Source of the DNA: Siphonodentalium dalli
Taxonomy: Eukaryota; Mollusca; Scaphopoda; Gadilida; Siphonodentaliidae
DNA length: 64,000 bases
Assembly: GCA_032622095.1 (NCBI GenBank)
Contig: CP136063.1
Span: 68,401,897-68,465,896 of the forward strand
Direction of reading: 5' to 3'
Positions 23,331 to 33,726 of this stretch are shown here, piece by piece (positions within the stretch are counted from its first letter, which is position 1; each line of letters begins with the position of its first letter). Made by a program: the position numbers and the translations under genes. The notes beneath the pieces were generated by a model that was not told the DNA's origin, made no database searches, and saw only the letters and a list, made by a program, of their open reading frames with translations.

Positions 23331-23913
23331 TGTTTCTCGATGTTCAATATGCCAGTATGCCAGTCAGAAATTCAGCTGAAGTAAAAATGACACTGTTTCA
23401 GTCAGGGAGTAAAGTTAATGATGAACACATCAAGCAGCTGTTTGGAGAGACAATTTGTCATGCTATTCTGGACTCTGGTAGCACTAAGACTGTATGTAGA
23501 AGTGACTGGTTTGATTGCTTTATGGATACCATAACAGATGAGGAGAAGGCAATAGTGTCACCCAAGCGAAGTGGTATTCTCTTCAAATTTATAGATGGTA
23601 AAGTTGTTATGTCATAAACAAGTCACTCTGCCAATTTGCATAGTGAGTCAAGATGTTCTTTTTGGAAGTTGAAGTCATACCTGGAAATTTTCCTTTACTC
23701 ATGAGTAAATTGTCGTTGAAACGAGCTACTACAATTCTTAATTTTGATAAGGATACAGTTCCAATGTTAGGCGAGGAAAGTGTGTTAAACTTCACAACAG
23801 CAGGGCATTATAGTATACCCATCAGTCGTCATAGTTATTTGAAAACGGAGGTTGGACCAATTTCTAAACTAAATATCAGCCTTTTCATGGACTTCAGTGA
23901 GAAATCTCAATAG
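23330..23913 (+). pseudogene. copia-type protease relic
   Basis: The retropepsin active site HAILDSGSTKT is intact, with its aspartate codon at 23471. The frame stops at 23617 and resumes shifted at 23653 with IPGNFPLLMSKLSLKRA, typical of the stretch between protease and integrase in copia elements. Confidence 0.75.
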
Positions 23914-23936
23914 GAGCAAGGAGAAGTTTTGAAGTT

Positions 23937-25230
23937 TTGAAGCTCCACCGACAGTTTAGGCCATCCTCCATTTGAGAAACTTAGAATACTTCTTGTAAGT
24001 TCTCGTGTTTCATCGAATGATGTCTTCAGAATACTTGAATCAGTTTCTGCAAATTATGATGTTTGTCAGAAATTCAAAAAAACATAAACCACGACCAGTT
24101 GTGGGTTTACCGATGGCCAACGGCCTTAATGATATGGTGGCAATGGATCTGATTTCTTTTGGACATGGACTTTACATCCTGTTTACAAGATATTATGTTG
24201 CCACTGTAATTCACAGAATCACAGTAAGGAGAGAAGCTTTATCGCAGAGAAAATGAGGAAGAACAGGGTGAGTTATTTTGGACCTGCGAGAAAATTTCTA
24301 TGTGACAATGGTGGTGATTTCAATAACTATGTTTTCAGAGACCTTTGTTAAAATTTTAATATTATATCGGCTACCACTGATGCAGAAATTCCATGGCAAA
24401 ATGGAATTTGTGAAAGGTACAATTGTATTTTGAAAGATTCTTTCAACAAAGTCCTTCTTGATACTAACTGTTCATTAGATTCTGCCATTGTTTGGTGCAA
24501 TAAACTCGTTATTGAATCACAATGGTTACAATCCTAATCAACTGGTGCTTGGAAGAAACTCCAACATGCCAAGTGTTATGGTGAATGGTCTCCCTGCACT
24601 TGAAGGAAAATCTACCAGTCAAACTGTGGCAGAAAATCTCAATGCAATACACAAAGCTAGGGAACAATTTGTGAATAATGAGACATTGGAGAGACTACGC
24701 AGATCTTTGAGACATAATGTGAGGACAACCGAAACAGTATTTCAAAATGGAGATTCGGTATATTATAAGATAAATGACAGTGATCAGTGGAGATAACCTG
24801 GAACTGTGATCGGAAAGGAAAATGAGCAAGTGCTTGTAAAACATGATGGGATTTATGTTAGTTTTCGTGTTTGTGGACTATCTCACACACCACAGCAAAA
24901 TTACTCCACGTCTGACGATGTGAATTCTAACACGACCGAAACAGTTCCATTATCTGATTCCAGTAGCAGACAAAATAATGATCCTCAAGTAAATGACCGA
25001 AATGATGTACATGATTCACAGAATTCATTTCTGCCTAAAGTGCACGACAATGTAACATATTTGCTAGTTAATGAGACGGAATGGGTCAAAGCTATTATAT
25101 TAAGTAGAGCTGGAAAGGTGACTGGTCGAAACAAAAACTTTCTCAATGTGAAAAATCAACAAACCGGTGAAAATAGTTGCAGAGACTGGAAGAATAGTGT
25201 GGAGAAGTGTGAATTATGTGAGGTTGTTAA
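23937..25230 (+). pseudogene. copia-type integrase relic
   Basis: A frameshifted LHRQF-GHPPFEKLR start (GAG-pre-integrase) lies at 23937. The integrase core follows: VAMDLI, then CDNGGDF with the aspartate at 24304, then WQNGICERYN with the glutamate at 24412. The 35 residues between them give the D-35-E spacing, although a stop lies inside. The C-terminal part (24488-24796 and, after a stop, 24806-25230) includes GYNPNQLVLGRN and EQVLVKHDGIYVSFRV, typical of these elements. Confidence 0.75.
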
Positions 25231-25231
25231 C

Positions 25232-25646
25232 CCTTTACACAACAGAACGGCTCTGTGCCAATGTATTCTCTTATATATGCGAGTCGACCATAGGTCGCCT
25301 CGCATATATAAGAGAATGCATTGGCTTAACACATATTAAAAATGATAAAATTGTCAAAGAATGTAGAAAAATATTATAAAAATATTATAAAAAAATGTAA
25401 GAAAAAATTATAAAATTGTTAAAGAATGTAAGAAAAAATGGTAAAAAGTGTTAAAAAGGCCAATGCATTCTCTTATGTATGCGAGGCGACCTATGGACAG
25501 GGCATAACTGTAACCATCACAATGTGGTCAATGAACCGGTTCCAATGATATCCATATTTGTATGGTGTTATTGAGACAGACCGAAGATATTTTAGGCTGT
25601 TGAAGCTTTATTTGGGCGTTTTTGGTCGTTTTGTTGGGTAAAGGGT
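25232..25646. mobile_element. Foldback/MITE insertion inside the copia element
   Basis: Bounded by TTAACCCTTTAC and its inverse GTAAAGGGTTAA. A 37-bp arm (25288-25324, CCATAGGTCGCCTCGCATAT...) pairs with 25460-25496 with one or two mismatches around an AT-rich core. The left arm is extended by another inverted copy, 25258-25283, which forms a 26-bp hairpin with 25299-25324. It interrupts the copia coding trace between integrase and RNase H. Confidence 0.7.
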
Positions 25647-25866
25647 TAATGAAGTCCCCACGACTGAAAATATGGACATTCATGATGATATTTGTGAAGC
25701 AATGAAACGACTGAGGATAGATATTGACATTATCAATGAGATGATACAGAAGGAGGAAATGCAAATACAATAGATCGAAATCAAAGGTCAGCTGGCGAAT
25801 TCTCTTACAAAGAAAGGAGCAATTAGGTCAAGTCTGCTTGCGCTCTTAAGAGACGGCCAACTGTAA
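25647..25866 (+). pseudogene. copia-type RNase H C-terminal remnant
   Basis: After the foldback insertion the copia trace resumes only at the end of RNase H: DIDIINEMIQKEEM, a stop, then QLANSLTKKGAIRSSLLALL and a stop at 25864-25866. QLA.SLTK.GA is the conserved copia RNase H end. Reverse transcriptase is absent. Confidence 0.7.
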
Positions 25867-25923
25867 ATGCAGTATTCTAGATGTGTATATAGTGCATATA
25901 ACAAATAGAGAAGAGAGGGAGAT

Positions 25924-26080
25924 TGTTAATCTTCCACTTCCTATTTCCTATTCCTAATTATGGACTAACCCAAAACAGGAAGTGACATCACTTTAGTATT
26001 TTGGAGGGGGAGACAGGGAACAATGGATGAGTGGAGATAAGAGGTTGTGTACTGTCAATGGAGAGTACAGAGGGACCATA
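25924..26080 (+). repeat. 3' long terminal repeat, truncated
   Basis: Begins TGTTAATCTTCCACTTCC and matches the 5' LTR up to about 26080, after which the sequences diverge; the terminal TTAACA is missing. Substitutions and small indels relative to 22370-22565 point to an old insertion. Confidence 0.8.
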
Positions 26081-27265
26081 TATATTGTATATTATTAGTA
26101 GGGGTATCTTATTGTCAATTTCTATGCAAGAGCAATAACTATGTTTTGGTTGAGGTCAGGGAGATCTGTAACTTCTGCAAAGAAACATACCTCGAGTTTT
26201 ATTAGTCTGATTAATAAACTGTAATTAAAAGGACTTCGACAATACCTAATAGATACAGCAGCTAATAAGAAACTTGACTTTTTCTATGTTTTATAGATCC
26301 TTGGCCCATTTAAAAGCAATACATTAAGTCGTAAACATAAAATCACACCATACCAATGGCTGCAATTTCATGTTACAGCTTCGCGACAGGCCGGTTACCG
26401 TCAATAACCGCTGATTATGTATGCCAATTCTTATGAAATATTGGTGAGTATATAGTCATTTTGGGCAATAGTTTGTGAACAAACCACGACTAATTTTCAC
26501 ATTCATTGGACACAAATCGCTCTTTATGTTACTGGAAGGACAGATGTTTTGAAATAAGCACGAAACTAGATCTCATCTGACTTTTTCTCGAATAATAGAT
26601 CATTAATATATTGTCTGTGAAATTGTGAATGTAGGATTCAGATCAATATACCATAGATCATGGTTGACAAGAATGGTGTGGTACCATGCAAGTACGACAG
26701 TATCAAGTACCGTACAACAATGACCCATTGAATAAGTAAACACTCTTTAGTTCACGGTTTTGCTGAAACCAGCCATTAAGTTGGTACAGCGGCTTGTTAA
26801 AATGCAATTGATCCAAGAAGAACATGTTTGTTTCCAAGACAATTACCACCAGAAGGGAGAAAATTCCTTCTTTTTTTTCCTTTTATCTTCTGTTAAAATG
26901 TCCAAAATTTTGAATTTTCATGCCTTTTCGCACTAATTTCAAGACTTCGCATTTTTTTTTTATATTGGGTCAATAATGTTGTAAGTGGAAAGCTAAACAC
27001 TAACACAAAGTGGCAAATACAAACATTAGCAAGCTATAATGTTAGTGAACAGAAATACTCACAAGAGACGAAATTTTGGTACCTCTCTTCAAAGGGCAAA
27101 ATACCCAATGCGACAATTGCCAGATGAAAATATCAGTCCAAAAATACCTATTCTATGAATAAACCCACATGAATATATATATCTAGCAGAGAGCCAAATC
27201 AACAAAATATGTTTGATGGCATGTGACAAATTCGATCTGTGATTTCATTAAATGTAATGTTTCAG
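26081..27265. other. Unannotated intronic sequence
   Basis: No gene or clear repeat recognised. The acceptor AATGTAATGTTTCAG of the next exon ends at 27265. Confidence 0.45.
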
Positions 27266-27387
27266 AGTGATGTTATAGTCCGACAGACTGTTCATCTGAA
27301 ATATAAACCTAAACCAGCTAGCCGAGGAGTGGAGAATTGGACTGAAAAGGATGTTGCTGATTGGGCAAAAAAGCACAAAATTTCCAG
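27266..27387 (+). CDS. TIR-SAM protein, linker and start of SAM domain
   Basis: The acceptor ATGTTTCAG ends at 27265 and the donor CCAG|GTATCT begins at 27388. The exon enters in phase 0, as required by the preceding one, and leaves with two bases of a serine codon. Residues 170-209 start with a basic/hydrophobic linker (SDVIVRQTVHLKYKPKPASRG) and run into the first SAM helix, VENWTEKDVADWAKKHKIS. The W-T-x-x-D-V-x-x-W pattern is the usual start of a SAM domain, a small helical module for homo- or hetero-oligomerisation. In TIR proteins such a module can cluster the TIR domains. Confidence 0.86.
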
Positions 27388-27689
27388 GTATCTTAGCTGT
27401 GACTGCAATCCTGTATATTGTTTATGGATTTACATCTACCGACATACCTAGTTATATTAGTCGACATCGGCTTCATGTCTGACATGCGATGAAAATTCTC
27501 ACGTGAATTTATTTCTCTCCCATAAACATTACAAATGCGTCATTCAGCTACTGCTGTCAAAAACATTGTTATCTATAGCTTTGTCAGTCTGTGTTCTTTT
27601 GAAATTCACGGGGGCCATCTAGATAACGGGTAACTTTTTACAAGGAAGATAATGGTGCGGGTTAAAATAAGTTGCGCTGTTGGTGTCGG

Positions 27690-28690
27690 ACAGAATATGG
27701 GGAGGGGCAGCAAATATGATGACCCAATACCCCCACCCCCCGATTTCAACCAAACTTAATACATGTTCTTCTCCATTATACGCGGATATAATCGTGCTGT
27801 TTAAAGACGCCAAATTGGTGCCGTTTGTGTGATAATTTTATAAGAATTTGATCAGTCGTCGATTTCCACCAAACTTATATGCGATCATCTACATGATATG
27901 AGGAATCTAATTGTGTGGTTTAAACGTGTCATTCGAGTCAGGGGTGCAAGGAGGGGCACCAACATTCTTAACAATATTTGTAGCGCCGATTTTCTCCAAA
28001 TATATACTATTAGTTACCCCGTGTGTCAGTTCACGTAGTACGGGTTATTACATGCCCGAAGCCAGCAGTATCCCATGAGGCATTGTGGCTGGCTGCGGGT
28101 AGTTACAAACCTGTACTACATGAACAGACATGGGGTGATATTTTTATCTATTGTCCTTAACAGTAGATTCAAATCAACATATCCCTCCTTTTCTCCCTAA
28201 AAATGAATAGGGAAATTTGAACCTAATATTTCAGTATTTGTTAATTTTTAACTACATAAAGAATAAACTCAAATTGATGTACTGTTTGATATTGTTACCT
28301 TATGTTGTACAAAATTATATTTCGCCATAAATAACTGAACACAAATTGAATTGTCACAAGTATTAATAAATACTGATATCACACTCTTGACTTAGATTGA
28401 AACTGAAATACGTCCTCTCCTTTGCTTGACAATACGGAAAAAAATCTGTGTGGTTTTCGAAATATCATGGGGTTCAATGTTGACCACACAATACGGGTTT
28501 ATATTGTGCAGGAACCGACCAATAAAATTAAAGATAGCACACTAGCCAATAGATAAATATTTTTCTCCGTGATAAGAGCAATCTAACCCTTTGGTTTAAA
28601 GACACCAAAGTGTGCCGTTTGGGATAGGGGGCATTAAACTTGACAAGTATTTGTTTAGTCGCCGGTATCTACTAGTAACAGTTATATAAT
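27690..28690 (+). repeat. Degenerate repeats of about 190 bp split by a foldback
   Basis: The sequence TTTCCACCAAACTTA, a TTCTTCTCC or ATCATCTAC segment, then TATGAGGAATCTAATTGTGTGGTTTAAA and GACGCCAAA..GTGCCGTTTG recurs near 27735, 27860, 27960 and 28560-28670. Related CCAAA-TTCTTCTCCAATGATATGATG modules occur at 42540-42600 and 44395-44455. Non-coding satellite-like DNA. Confidence 0.55.
28017..28135. repeat. 119-bp foldback with arms of about 48 bp
   Basis: CCCCGTGTGTCAGTTCACGTAGTAC...GAAGCCAG (28017-28065) pairs with CTGGCTGCGGGTAG...CATGGGG (28089-28135), with several mismatches and a loop of about 23 bases. A small MITE or foldback element. Confidence 0.65.
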
Positions 28691-29160
28691 ATGGTGACCC
28701 GTTTCTTTCAAATTTGGACAATTGTGGACTTTTACATGGACATTTCAATGGATTATATTGATGCCACATGGTAAGAATTTTGAGAACATGGTAACTTTGT
28801 TTAATTGAAAGCGATTATTACATGGACCCATTAAACCCTTCTGGAAAGGAAACTGTCCATATATAGGTAGTATACTTAACTTGGCAAATTTAAATTTCAA
28901 ATACTTTTTCAAGGAAATGTTGACAACATCAAACTCTCACCATTTATAAATTCGATCTTCTCTCTCATATTATGTTATTACATACATGTTAGTTATTATA
29001 CACAAAGCTTGACATTCATTCATGAGATGGTTGTATATAACTACACTGCTACACATGAATGATATGCGTTCTTTCAACAATTCAATATAAATAGGCATCA
29101 AGAATATTTTCTGATTTCTCAAGACTTTATCATCAAATTAATGATGTTTTAATTTTTCAG

Positions 29161-29221
29161 CATCGATTTGAGCGACATAGCTGGAGAAGATTTACTATAT
29201 ATGAAAACCCTGCATGATAAG
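29161..29221 (+). CDS. TIR-SAM protein, central SAM exon
   Basis: A 61-base exon. The acceptor TTTAATTTTTCAG ends at 29160 and the donor AAG|GTAATT begins at 29222. One base completes the split serine, then 20 codons give IDLSDIAGEDLLYMKTLHDK (residues 211-230), the middle helices of the SAM domain with the conserved G-x-x-L-L core. Both phases fit the neighbours exactly, which is the main support for such a short exon. Confidence 0.85.
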
Positions 29222-29960
29222 GTAATTGGGAGGTTTACCTTTGAACATGTGAATGTCACACTTGAAGCATTCGACAGGCTTTTGGAATGTATCATCCAAT
29301 AGTAACTGAAATATAGCCTGTAAGTAAGCTTGTCATAATATGAGCTCAATTTTTTTCCACTTGAGTAGTGACGGAATACCATACACTATTGAGTAGTATG
29401 TTTGTGTCTCAATGTAGGCCTGCTCAGTGTAACTGATGGTGACTTTTGTATGGACTTGAAAATAGAACTTATCTGTCACACTATCAATAACATATCACCG
29501 AAATACCGGAATGAGTCAGTGACGGCATGTTTGTTCTGGGAAACTTTTCATTGTTTTTGTCGGGATTTGAATTTTTCATATTTATCATGTCTAGATTGCA
29601 TTAATGATGGTCTATCACTTTGTAAACATGTGTTATATAGTTACCGGGGTATAACATATTAGATTTGAATCAAAGGCCCCTATCCGGAAATGCTTCTATC
29701 AATTAATATTGATAATATTTTGACTATTTTCGAGTCTAAAAATGTGTTGTTTTTTTAGATAACGAACAATATTGGTTACTGTTAACAGAGACCAGAAATT
29801 TTATTGTGTAATTTTGTCACAAATAAAGGTTAATTAGACTCATTATCGCTCACAACTATGTAATAAAGGAATACAAACAATCAATCTGGGACATTTGACT
29901 TTCGGAGCATAACTATAGGAACAACCTAATGATCTCTAAGGATGCATGGCATCGCCTGAA

Positions 29961-30077
29961 TGGTCTGTTCTAAAAATATAACAATAGTGTCCCATTTAAT
30001 GGTCTGTTCTAAAAAATGAACAATAGTGTCCCATTTAATGGTCTGTTCTAAAAATAGAACAATTGTGTCCCATTTAA
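29961..30077 (+). repeat. 39-bp minisatellite, 3 copies
   Basis: Three direct copies begin at 29961, 30000 and 30039. Each starts TGGTCTGTTCTAAAAA and ends GTGTCCCATTTAA. Only a few bases differ between copies. Confidence 0.85.
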
Positions 30078-30457
30078 TCATATCATTTTATAATAAAATA
30101 TTCGAAATAAAATCAATATTAATTGATAGAAGCGTTTCCAGGCAGGGATTTCCAACTCATACGCATTATTTCATACACAGGAAACTATATAAAAAACTTT
30201 TATTTAAAGAGATAGTCCATCTTTAACCTTCTCATATCGAATTTGATATATATGTTTTCGCCCTGTCGTTTTTCCTCGTACTTCATCTCACTGAATTATC
30301 ATGCTCACTCTAGTTTGGTCCAGTCTTGATTAAAACATATTTTATCAGCGTTCATTTTTATCAACATAATATAACATGTTAAATGCAAAATATCCTCGGA
30401 TTACTTTGGCTGGTTAACTACTTTTACTTTTCTTGTTGAGGCGAGTACAAATTTTAA

Positions 30458-30781
30458 TTATGTCAGATGTCCCTTTTCCAACTTCATTGATAACTTCTGC
30501 GTTATTTTTAGAATTATAACGTATAATAGAGTTATTATTATAAGTGCGACATTCACGTTCTCAAATGTAAACATCTCCACTGTCTTCCATAGTGAGTTCT
30601 TACAATTATATCCAAAGTCCACAGTTTTGAGAGATAGCTTCTCACTACTCGTGACAAATGTAGTAACATCTGACTCATCAATACAAGGGAAAGGATGCAA
30701 TGTGTTTTGTTCATTGATTTCCTCACCAGAGTGACAGACCTTCTTGGATTTAGAAAATGACAAAATTTTCCATCCACACAT
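30458..30781 (-). CDS. Possible antisense ORF with a membrane helix
   Basis: A 107-codon minus-strand ORF inside the last intron, with a plausible amino-acid mix for protein: cysteines in the first two thirds, FGYNCKNSLWKTVEMF, then a hydrophobic stretch VNVALIIITLLYVIILKI that could span a membrane, and a short basic tail ending at the stop. It could be the last exon of a nested minus-strand gene or a chance ORF. I do not recognise a family and saw no clear acceptor at its 5' side. Confidence 0.2.
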   Translation of the reverse strand: MCGWKILSFSKSKKVCHSGEEINEQNTLHPFPCIDESDVTTFVTSSEKLSLKTVDFGYNCKNSLWKTVEMFTFENVNVALIIITLLYVIILKITQKLSMKLEKGHLT

Positions 30782-30989
30782 ATACTTTGTATTAAAGTTA
30801 CATCATCCAATTCGATGGTCTCATATCATCGGATACGGCCATTAGAACCTAATATTGGGTTGGCCTATACGGCGCTGACCCGATAGTCAGTGGTTGGCAT
30901 GATATCTTAAGGGGGAGGTCAAGTGAACAAATTTGAATGGGGGATTTCCATGCAAATCTGCGGGGTTACAGAGTTGAACATACTTCTGA

Positions 30990-31217
30990 GTGTGACGTGG
31001 TGTGTTATTGGAAACAACAGTTATTTATCTGGTAAATTATAAAATTTTGCAATAAATATATTTTTGAGAATTTTTTTCTGGAATTACATCACTTGACCCA
31101 CATTTGAAAAATCAATATAAAATTCAAAAATAAATACACCAACATTATAATGGAATAATTTCCAAGCGGATCCACCAGATAAATATCTGTCGTTTCCAAT
31201 ACCTCATCAAGTCACAC
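30990..31217. mobile_element. Inverted-repeat element of about 228 bp
   Basis: The arms 30990-31033 (GTGTGACGTGG...TTTATCTGGT) and 31174-31217 are reverse complements over 44 bp with about seven mismatches. The core is AT-rich. A small MITE or foldback relic. Confidence 0.6.
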
Positions 31218-31990
31218 TTTTATATATTTTGTTGGAAAACAGGAGTGGCATCAGAGGAGGGATCAGTAGTTGGAGCTACAACCACCTATCGGGGATGATT
31301 AACTCCCCTGTCGGTATCTATAGCCCCCACACTGTCTGTCGGGGAATCGTATATAGCCCATACGTCGGGATATTCTGGCACCACCCCTGGAAAAGATAGA
31401 GATAGTTTAAAGAAGAAAAGAGCGTAAATCGGTTACCAATAATAAGACATGCATGTGCTCACATAACAATAAAACTTTACATGAAAGACATCACAATCAA
31501 CCCAAATTTGATGCAGTCGCATGTACTATATACGTTTTCTTTTCGTTGGCCTCTCAATACCATATACATTCTGGCTCTAAAAAACATTAAATCCACTCGA
31601 TTAAATCCACGTGCGATTTCCTCCGGTTCCTGTTGCGCAAATTCTGGTATAAAAACTGAGTCTATTTCAGACAAAGTTCAAATTGAAAATCTAACCAGAC
31701 AAAACATAGAAACCGCTAATACCATTAACAATTTAACAACACCAGTTGAACTTGATTACCATTAAAAACAATAACACCGGGCACCAGGTTACAGCCAACC
31801 ACAGGTACACATACCATGGATAAATACACGGTCAAAAGCATGGCAGTTTTTTGGACCAATTATATCTGGCATACACTCATGGTAAAACATAAAAGGGCTA
31901 CGAGCATCTGACCGTAGATGGACAAAGGGAAAATATATAAACGTTTTAAACTGTTTTGTGCAGCGACAGCCCATGTGATGATTACCATTT
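31218..31990. other. Unannotated intronic sequence
   Basis: Overlapping ORFs on both strands at 31477-31765 show nothing recognisable. The tract may include decayed sequence of the LINE whose C-terminus follows. Confidence 0.35.
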
Positions 31991-32185
31991 TGTATTATTT
32001 GCCATGAGCTGAACGATTTACGAGATTTATATATCCAAAAATATAATTGGGATAATCCGAACCTCAATACATTCCATGAACTACTTTCTCTTGGAAACAT
32101 GAATGGTCTGAAAATATTGAGCTCATTTACACAATACGCATTGAAAAGATTACTGAAGGTACTATTAGATATGGATGAAACATAT
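31990..32185 (+). pseudogene. LINE ORF2 extreme C-terminal relic
   Basis: The plus-strand frame reads CHELNDLRDLYIQKYNWDNP, then NTFHELLSLGN and LSSFTQYALKRLL, a pattern I know from the end of mollusc LINE ORF2 proteins after the C-terminal zinc-binding region (DLR..YI.KY..NP...F..LL). It has no start codon and the upstream part is out of frame. It is a different copy and on the opposite strand from the relic at 21560-22369. Confidence 0.4.
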
Positions 32186-32449
32186 ATTTATATCTATCGA
32201 ATGCGACACATCCATAATTCATAAATTGCATGGTATATGTTAATGGTCTGTACGTATTGTGCCTTAGTTATAATATCATGGTGAATTTGTTATGGAAATG
32301 TTATATTATAATTGTTAACGTATAAATTGGTTGTTCCAATTGTGTGTATATAGAATATATATTTGGCTACATATCCCAGCTTTAATGTTGGCTTTAAAAA
32401 TAAATCAATACCATGGTACTTATTCGAATATGTGTTATCGTAAAATGAA

Positions 32450-33245
32450 TTAGTGATGTCATAAAATATTCATTGATATCATAAAATTAATTTATGATAT
32501 CACAAATTCAATTTTTGTATATAGCTAAATTCTTTCTATTTTGTGATATCATATATTCAAATTTATGATATCTTAATTAATTTTATGTTATTACCAATTT
32601 GAATTATTGATATCATATATTCATATTATGATATAAATATTTGCTAGTTATTAATATCACATATTCGAGATTATAATGATATCACTAATTCACGCATTCA
32701 CGGGGTGCCGTTCTTCTGTGTATTACCTATTTATTGATATCAATAATTCATTTTATGATATCACTAAATAAATATAGGATATCACAAAATTAATATATGA
32801 TATCATTAACTATTCTATGATATCACTAAATGATTTTAAGTTATCACTAATTCCAATGTGTGATATCATAAGTTGATTTTTTAATATCACAAAATCGAAT
32901 CATTGATATCACAAAATAGTAAGCATTTAGTAATATAAATAATTCGATTTTGTGATATCATAAAATGATGTTGAATTAGAGATATCACAGAATGATTTTA
33001 AGATATCACAAAATGGAGTTAGTGATATCATAAATTCATTTGGTGATATTACAAAATGGAATATATGATATCACAAAATAAGTAAGCATTTAATGATATA
33101 AACAATTTGATTTTATGATGTCATAAAATAATTTAATGATATCACAAAATTTCAATGTAATAGTAGTCTAGCTATGCAATTTTCTTTTATTGATATTACA
33201 AAACGAATTAGTGATATCACAAATTAAATTGTATATCACTAAATT
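32450..33245. repeat. Degenerate tract built on the palindrome TGATATCA
   Basis: Over about 800 bp the octamer TGATATCA or one-base variants recurs roughly every 20-30 bases, alternating with AAATTCATTTTATGA-like and CACAAAATTAAT-like spacers. The motif and many spacers are self-complementary, so both strands look alike. No ORF. This is an old palindromic satellite rather than a simple microsatellite. Confidence 0.8.
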
Positions 33246-33579
33246 AATAAACACAGTATGTTTGTTCTAATTCAGTGCCATACGTGCGAATCATGGATCA
33301 TGCTGTCTGCATGTAGAGGTCTCAAATGTTGATAATCTAACGATCTGCTTAATTGGTCATGAGTTTGTCTCCCCAAATTCATTTTTCACCATACATGTTT
33401 GCAGATTATAATGCATGAACGCCTTTACTCTATAATGCCTTGGATTGCAATAATTTCTGGCCATATCTGAATTCAGTGCCCTCGATTTTAAATTATTCAA
33501 AATTTTATGCGATTTGAAATATAGTAGGATACACTCGTGAATTACCAGCTGATATGTTGCCATCATTTATATTTTACAG

Positions 33580-33672
33580 GGAACAGATTATTTCTACAAG
33601 TTTTCTGAGAAGTTGAATATAAAAGGCATTCAAGATATGCGAAGATTTGAGAGTGCTCTGACAAAACTCTGA
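33580..33672 (+). CDS. TIR-SAM protein, last exon (end of SAM domain and stop)
   Basis: The acceptor TATATTTTACAG ends at 33579. The exon enters in phase 0 and codes GTDYFYKFSEKLNIKGIQ and DMRRFESALTKL, then TGA at 33670-33672. This is the last part of a SAM domain: the L-x-I-K-G-I motif before the long C-terminal helix. The protein ends directly after the domain, giving 260 residues in the window (TIR 16-150, SAM about 194-260). SAM placed after TIR differs from SARM1, where two SAM domains precede the TIR, so this is a related but distinct architecture. Confidence 0.86.
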   Translation, partial: GTDYFYKFSEKLNIKGIQDMRRFESALTKL

Positions 33673-33726
33673 CATCATTGTGGTTCCACCACCTGAGGCG
33701 TTCTTGTGTAAATCTCCGGGGGATTT

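Larger units (their letters stand above)
22370..26080 (+). mobile_element. Degenerate Ty1/copia-type LTR retrotransposon with deleted RT
   Basis: The order LTR, primer-binding site, gag, protease, integrase, RNase H end, LTR is the copia order. Reverse transcriptase and most of RNase H are missing. A foldback insertion sits at about 25232-25646, between the integrase tail and the RNase H remnant. The 3' LTR lacks its last 35 bp or so. LTR divergence, stops and frameshifts indicate an old, inactive copy in the same orientation as the host gene. Confidence 0.82.
17375..27265 (+). other. 9.9-kb phase-0 intron of the TIR-SAM gene
   Basis: Lies between the TIR and SAM coding parts. It holds a decayed coding-like block, a MULE relic, a LINE relic and a copia-type element, listed separately. 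Confidence 0.8.
27388..29160 (+). other. 1.8-kb phase-2 intron inside the SAM domain
   Basis: Contains divergent repeats and one large foldback, listed separately. No gene recognised. Confidence 0.8.
29222..33579 (+). other. 4.4-kb phase-0 last intron of the TIR-SAM gene
   Basis: Contains a minisatellite, a possible antisense ORF, a foldback, a LINE relic and the TGATATCA tract. The part at 29222-29960 holds only AT-rich sequence with an 86-codon ORF (29402-29662) that I do not recognise. Confidence 0.75.

Noticed and set aside
26086-26260. Upstream continuation of the minus-strand LINE beyond the copia element
   Set aside because: Minus-strand translation gives no motif expected upstream of the reverse transcriptase thumb, so the LINE does not visibly resume here.
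31789-32100. Minus-strand ORF of 103 codons
   Set aside because: It overlaps the plus-strand trace that resembles a LINE C-terminus and has no recognisable feature itself.
2158-33672. Orthologue of SARM1
   Set aside because: SARM1 has ARM repeats, two SAM domains and then TIR. Here the SAM follows the TIR and there is only one; upstream ARM repeats cannot be assessed from the window.
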